Assembly: GCA_033557465.1 (NCBI GenBank) | Contig: CM066051.1 | Span: 99,611,026-99,675,025 of the forward strand | Source: Ichthyophis bannanicus | Taxonomy: Eukaryota > Chordata > Amphibia > Gymnophiona > Ichthyophiidae | Reading direction: 5' to 3' | Length of the DNA: 64,000 bases | In this document: positions 59,531-64,000 of the stretch, piece by piece | Layout of the letters: the number at the start of each line of letters is the position of its first letter | Numbering within the stretch: the stretch's first letter is position 1 | Made by a program: the position numbers and the translations under genes | The notes under the pieces: generated by a model | What the model saw: only the letters and a program-made list of their open reading frames with translations | Told to the model about the DNA's origin: nothing | Database searches by the model: none

Positions 59531-60109
59531 TAGCACTGTGCACAAAGAGATCATTTTCAGTTTGTTTGGCCACTTCCCCCAATTTGTGGATTTAGCTTTT
59601 ATAGAAACTGTCTTAACACATGTAAATCAGCTTTACATAAATGAATTCATTGGTTAACATGCCCTAAACTGATTCTGCATGCAGTAGATGTTTAAAAACA
59701 TGCTAATGAATGCACAGCCCTAATACAATTCCTATTCTGTGTCCTCTTCCCCTCAATATGGGCCCCAGAAACACACCAAAGAGCTATCTTACTGGGATGG
59801 AAATGGTGCGGCTTAAATTACATGTCTTCCAAAGGCAGTGTCCAAAGAAAAGAGATTTCTGAGGGTTTGTGCTTTCTGGTGGGCTGAGGTGAGTCAAGAT
59901 GGGAGGGCAGCTTAAGTTAGCAGGACGTGATTATCACTGGGCAGGGATACCAGGAACCAGGTTTAATGTTGAGAGCAGGAAGCAAATATTAAAGATAAAT
60001 AGCTCATACATACACCACAAACACACACCCACAGAAGAGAATCACACACTACAAGCAAACACATTCCTTGACCAAAGCATTTACAGCTTCAGCTAGAGAA
60101 TAAGGACAT
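59531..60109. other. Intronic, nothing recognised
   Basis: No exon or clear element end recognised. Confidence 0.35.
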
Positions 60110-61130
60110 GAAGGTCCCACAGTGAGAGTATGTGGCAGTGGTGGGATTGGAAGCTGAGTCTGCAGATGTGTCAGCTCTGAGTGGCCATGCGAGATGGTGG
60201 CAGTGGTGGGATTGGAAACTGAGTCTGCAGGTGTGTCAGCTCTGAGTGGCCATGCGAGATGATAGCAGTGGTGGGATTGGAAGCTGAGTCTGCAGGTGTG
60301 TCAGCTCTGAGTGGCCATGCGAGTTGGTGGTAGTGGTGGGATTGGAAGCTGAGTCTGCAGGTGTGTCAGCTCTGAGTGGCCATGCGAGATGGTGGCAGTG
60401 GTGGGATTGGAAGCTGGGTCTGCAGGTATGTCAGCTCTGAGTGGCCATGCGAGATGGTGGCAGTGGTGGGATTGGAAGCTGGGTCTGCAGGTGTGTCAGC
60501 TCTGAGTGGCCATGTGAGATGGTGGCAGTGGTGGGATTGGAAGCTGAGTCTGCAGATGTGTCAGCTCTGAGTGGCCATGCGAGATGGTGACAGTGGTGGG
60601 ATTGGAAGCTGAGTCTGCAGACGTCTCAGCTCTGAGTGGCCATGCGAGATGGTGGCAGTGGTGGGACTGGAAGCTGTGTCTGCAGGTGTGTCAGCTCTGA
60701 GTGGCCATGCGAGATGGTGGCAGTAGTGGGATTGGAAGATGAGTCTGCAGGTGTGTCAGCTCTGAGTGGCCATGCAAGATGGTGGCAGTGGTGGGATTGG
60801 AAGCTGGGTCTGCAGGTGTGTCAGCTCTGAGTGGCCATGCGAGATGGTGGCAGAGGTGGGATTGGAAGCTGAGTCTGCAAGTGTGTCAGCTCTGAGTGGC
60901 CATGCGAGATGGTGGCAGTGGTGGGATTGGAAGCTGAGTCTGCAGGTGTCACAACTCTGAGTGACAGTATGGATGGTGGCAGAGGTGTCACACATCTGAG
61001 TGAGCATGTGAGATGGTGGCAGTGGTGAGATTGGAAATTGGGTCTGCAGGTGTGTCATTTGTGAATGACAGTGCGAGATGATGGCAGATGTAGGATTGGA
61101 AGTTGGGTCTGCAGGTGTCACAGCTCTGTG
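60110..61130. repeat. 65-bp minisatellite, about 15 copies
   Basis: The unit contains GTGTCAGCTCTGAGTGGCC and GGTGGGATTGGAAGCTGAG. The last three units (60950-61130) are decayed. Confidence 0.95.
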
Positions 61131-61564
61131 CACTGTTTGCAGAGCACACAGTGGAGGTGTTTGTAGTTGGCTGTATCTGTGTTTGAAGAGAGAACACCAC
61201 AGCTTCTTTGGCTGTCAGCAGCCTGTCAGGCCCTGGTAGTTTTCCCTGTTGAGGTGGTGCAGGTTTCAGTGTACTCAGTTGTACTCAGGGATTTGAGAGA
61301 TGGCAGTCACCAAGGTGACTGAGAGCTGATTAAGCTTCCTTTCAGCAGACTGAGGAGAGATCAATCTGTGGAAGGGGGAGACTGAAGTCATCCTGTCATG
61401 TCTTTTCCCCAGTTGCAGGTAGCATAGGGGCAGTTCAAGGGAAAGCACTATCTGAACGTTTGCTGCCTTCTGGGATTTTAGTTCTGATAGATGAGTATTG
61501 TCAAGATATGCTATGTTAGGTCAGTTAAAGGATGCACATCTTTGAATGGATTCACATAGGATGC
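61131..61564. other. Intronic, nothing recognised
   Basis: No exon or clear element end recognised. Confidence 0.35.
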
Positions 61565-61980
61565 TGTAAGCAGCACTGGGTCAAACCAAGGATCATCGAA
61601 CCCAACAGTCTGTCTGCAACAGTAGCCAGTCTGGGTCACAAGTAACTGGCAGATCTTAAAAGGTACATCTGTTTCTTATAGCTCATTTCCAAGGATGAGC
61701 AATGTTTTCAGAAGTCTACTGTCTAATACTGTTTAGGGACATTTCCTCAAGGCAATAGACTTTACAGCTTAATTAGGCTCTGAGTGAAAGAATACTTTCT
61801 ATGTTTAATTTTCAGTCTGCTGGTTCTTAGTTCACGGAGTGTCCTCTTGTTTTAGCGTTTGAAAGATTAAACAGCCATCCTCTATTTACCTGTTTTATCT
61901 TACTCGTGGTTTTTCACATTTCTATCATATCCCCTTTCAATTGACCAGCAGAGTGGAAATCTTTGGGGTTGATCCTCCTA
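61565..61980 (-). mobile_element. CR1 LINE 3' fragment
   Basis: GGGTCAAACCAAGGATCATCG at the 3' end, then sequence parallel to 59190-59420, including the TTCACGGAGTGTCCTCTTG part. Confidence 0.75.
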
Positions 61981-62389
61981 ATGGCGAGGAGAGAGTGCTG
62001 ATGGCCCAAGAAGTAGAGGAAAGATCTATGTTTCTACAGTCTTTTGGCCTTGGAGATCGGAGGTGTGTGAGAACGAGAGAGAGAGCTGTGTCTGATGTGC
62101 CCGTCAGAGATGTGTGATGGGGTCAGAAAGCCCTTGTCACCGGGCTCGGACACAAGAGCCTATGTGTGAGAGGGCCTGGAGACATCAGAACGTCTCTCCT
62201 TGCCAACACCAAAGATACCACCACGGCTTGATTTTTGCACAATAAGAATCAAACCTTCCACCTCTGTTAATGTTAATTGGTGTGTTACATAGATCTTTGT
62301 TTCCTGTGACCGCTGAGCTGGAAATTGACATAGATTGGTAGTACAAACAGCTGCAAGCACCTAATGGAGATGAGCGAGAGGGAGGAAGA

Positions 62390-62622
62390 CGAGTTCTAAT
62401 CCCAAGCTCTGTCGCTGAAAGTGTGTTATTTTGGGGAAGGGGAGTTCATTTTATCTCCCTGTGCATCAGTGCTAATCCCAGGCTCTGTCATGGAAAATGT
62501 GTTACCTTGGGTATGGGGGAGGGGTCATTTTATCGCTCTGTGCCTCAGTGCTAGTCCCCGGCTCTGTCACTGAAAGTTGTTACCTTGAGGAAGGGAGAAG
62601 TCATTTTATCTCCCTGTGCCTC
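62390..62622. repeat. Short tandem array, three units of about 78 bp
   Basis: TCATTTTATCTCCCTGTGC recurs near 62447, 62525 and 62601, with GGCTCTGTCA between. The DIRS copy begins directly at its right end. Confidence 0.8.
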
Positions 62623-64000
62623 AGCGAGGTTACTTACCTTTAATGGGGGTTCTCCATGGACAGCAGGATAACTCAGCCACACCTGGTGACGTCGTCCGAT
62701 GGCACCGAAGACGGAAGTTCTCTCCATAGCTTAGAAGGGCTTTTGCCCTTCTGAGCATGAGCCCTACTGGCCCTACCTCTAGGCCTGCCCCTAGCCAACC
62801 ACTGTGTCACTAGCTGAGCCTATTCACTAGGGGCGGCACTAGGGTAGGAGACTGACCCCCTTCTAGGAGAGGTGGGAGGGAACGTGTGGCTGAACTATCC
62901 TGCTGTCCACGTAGAACCCCCATTACAGGTAAGTAACCTTGCTTTCTCTTAGGACAAGCAAGATGAGTCAGCCACACCTGGTGCCTCCCCAGCTGCATGG
63001 AGCTGTGGTAGAAGGGGGTTAGGTCTGTGTCATGGAGCGGATGAAAACAGACGCAGAAGCCAAGGTGCAGTGCAGCGTGGGATGTTTATTGCAGATTGTA
63101 TAACAGCCCAGGCGTGTGTGCAACACGAAACAGCAATACCAAAGTGCAATAACAGTGCAAATGTAGAACAATAGCAAGATGCAATAATAATGCAATCATA
63201 CCTGGCATGGTGTCATTAAACCGACAGTGCAAACCAACAGCGCAATTTGTTAGCAGCAGTGCCACTAAAACAAGAACAGTGCAAAAGGGGCAGTGGTAGT
63301 CAGTGCCTCCTGTAAACATACTATACGCAAGGCAACGTACATACTGTGCAAACAACGAAAGTCAGGTATCATAGGACAGTCAACATTACATTCCCTAACA
63401 CAGTGAGTGAGTATCTGCTGTGGATAGGACCACTTGCCTGAAGGAGGGGTCTGTCCGCGCTGTGAGGTCGAGGTAGTAATGTCTCTGGAATGTGTGTAGG
63501 GAGAACCAGGTGGCGGCTTTGCAGATGTCTGTCACCGATACAGAACGCAGGTTGGCAGTGGTGGTGGCCAGCACCCTGAGCTGGTGTGTGTTTACCGGAG
63601 GTGACGCTTCAGCTCCAGCATGCTGTAGGCAGAAGGCAACACAGGAGGAGATCCACAGAAACAGGATCCATTTGGAGACAGAGTGTCCTGGTTTGTTGGG
63701 ATCACAGGAGACAAAGAGTTGTGTTCCTTGTCTTTGGGGTGCTGTCCAGTGAAGGTAGACATGCAGAACCCTGATACAGTCGAGGGTGTGTAGCCTCTGC
63801 TCTTCTGGGGAAGAATGAGGCTCTGGGTAGAAGCATGGAAGTTCGATGGTTTGATTGATGTGGAAGGCTGATGCCATCTTTTGTCAAAAAGCCTGGCTGG
63901 CATTTCCTGCTCTGGGCTGCGTGGTTTTTTGCTTCTTTCTTTCCTGTTGGCAGGGCTTTTGGCGATAGGAGGTCTGGTAGGCCTGCTGCTTGTACCATGG
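62623..64000 (-). mobile_element. DIRS copy with internal deletion, cut by window edge
   Basis: Arms 62623-62682 and 62884-62943 are inverted, and 62944-62983 gives the rest of the internal complementary region, as in the copy at 19449. The recombinase end follows (63395-63877). Beyond 63886 the minus strand encodes WYKQQAYQTSYRQKP and a lysine-rich tail ending in a TTTTGA stop, matching the end of the DIRS gag. The reverse transcriptase, RNase H and first half of the recombinase are missing. Confidence 0.88.
63395..63884 (-). pseudogene. DIRS tyrosine recombinase, carboxyl half
   Basis: One open frame of about 160 residues from MASAFHINQTIELPCF to the stop. It keeps the HxxR box (HQLR) and the nucleophile region FQRHYYLDL in one frame, unlike the copy at 20165. 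The first catalytic arginine lies in the deleted part, so the enzyme cannot be whole. Confidence 0.88.

Larger units (their letters stand above)
47145..64000 (+). other. RAB3D intron, continues beyond window
   Basis: After the donor at 47145 no exon coding [20 protein letters not shown]-type residues was found on the plus strand. The intron is therefore at least 16.8 kb. It is filled with tandem arrays and retroelements listed separately. Confidence 0.75.

Noticed and set aside
47145..64000. Second RAB3D coding exon inside the window
   Set aside because: No plus-strand sequence coding the DTAGQERY region with splice sites was found.

Overview
This window is vertebrate nuclear DNA. It holds one complete small gene, the first coding exon of a second gene, and otherwise mobile elements and tandem repeats. 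The gene pair is TMEM205 (+, coding exons 5634-7606) followed by RAB3D (+, first coding exon 46917-47144). The same two genes lie next to each other in tandem in human 19p13.2, so this is a conserved vertebrate neighbourhood. A DIRS-type tyrosine-recombinase retrotransposon, several CR1 and L2 LINE families, hAT-type non-autonomous elements and possible Penelope-like remnants suggest an amphibian. The sequence style of the CR1 3' ends recalls caecilian genomes; that lineage call is from memory and only moderately secure.

Layout. 1-3060: a 3' fragment of a DIRS element and a 49-bp minisatellite. 3560-3970: CpG-rich promoter region of TMEM205. 3793-5626: its first intron, with an inverted-repeat element and a hAT-type element. 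5634-8400: TMEM205 coding exons and 3' UTR. 8400-19440: LINE and SINE relics, an 88-bp minisatellite (12.16-14.27 kb) and a CR1 copy. 19449-25460: a full-length but broken DIRS element on the minus strand. 27.5-33.4 kb: a large 77/78-bp minisatellite. 36.6-42.2 kb: a 141-bp satellite split by an L2-like LINE. 43.8-46.2 kb: a 53-bp minisatellite split by a CR1. 46.9 kb onward: RAB3D and its following intron, which does not end inside the window. That intron holds 66-bp, 46-bp and 65-bp arrays, a four-level nest of insertions (52.2-56.0 kb), more CR1 copies, a foldback element and, at the right edge, an internally deleted DIRS copy.

How it works together. TMEM205 encodes a small four-helix membrane protein; RAB3D encodes a secretory-vesicle Rab GTPase. 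Nothing in the sequence shows co-regulation. The rest is best read as a record of repeat growth: eight tandem-repeat families make up about 28% of the window, and three of them were later cut by LINE insertions. No new protein-coding system was found. The most informative structures are the DIRS copies (terminal repeats, circle-junction sequence, single-base homopolymer lesions, a gag-to-recombinase deletion derivative), the nested insertions with a readable order, and a hammerhead-like core in the inverted-repeat element upstream of TMEM205.
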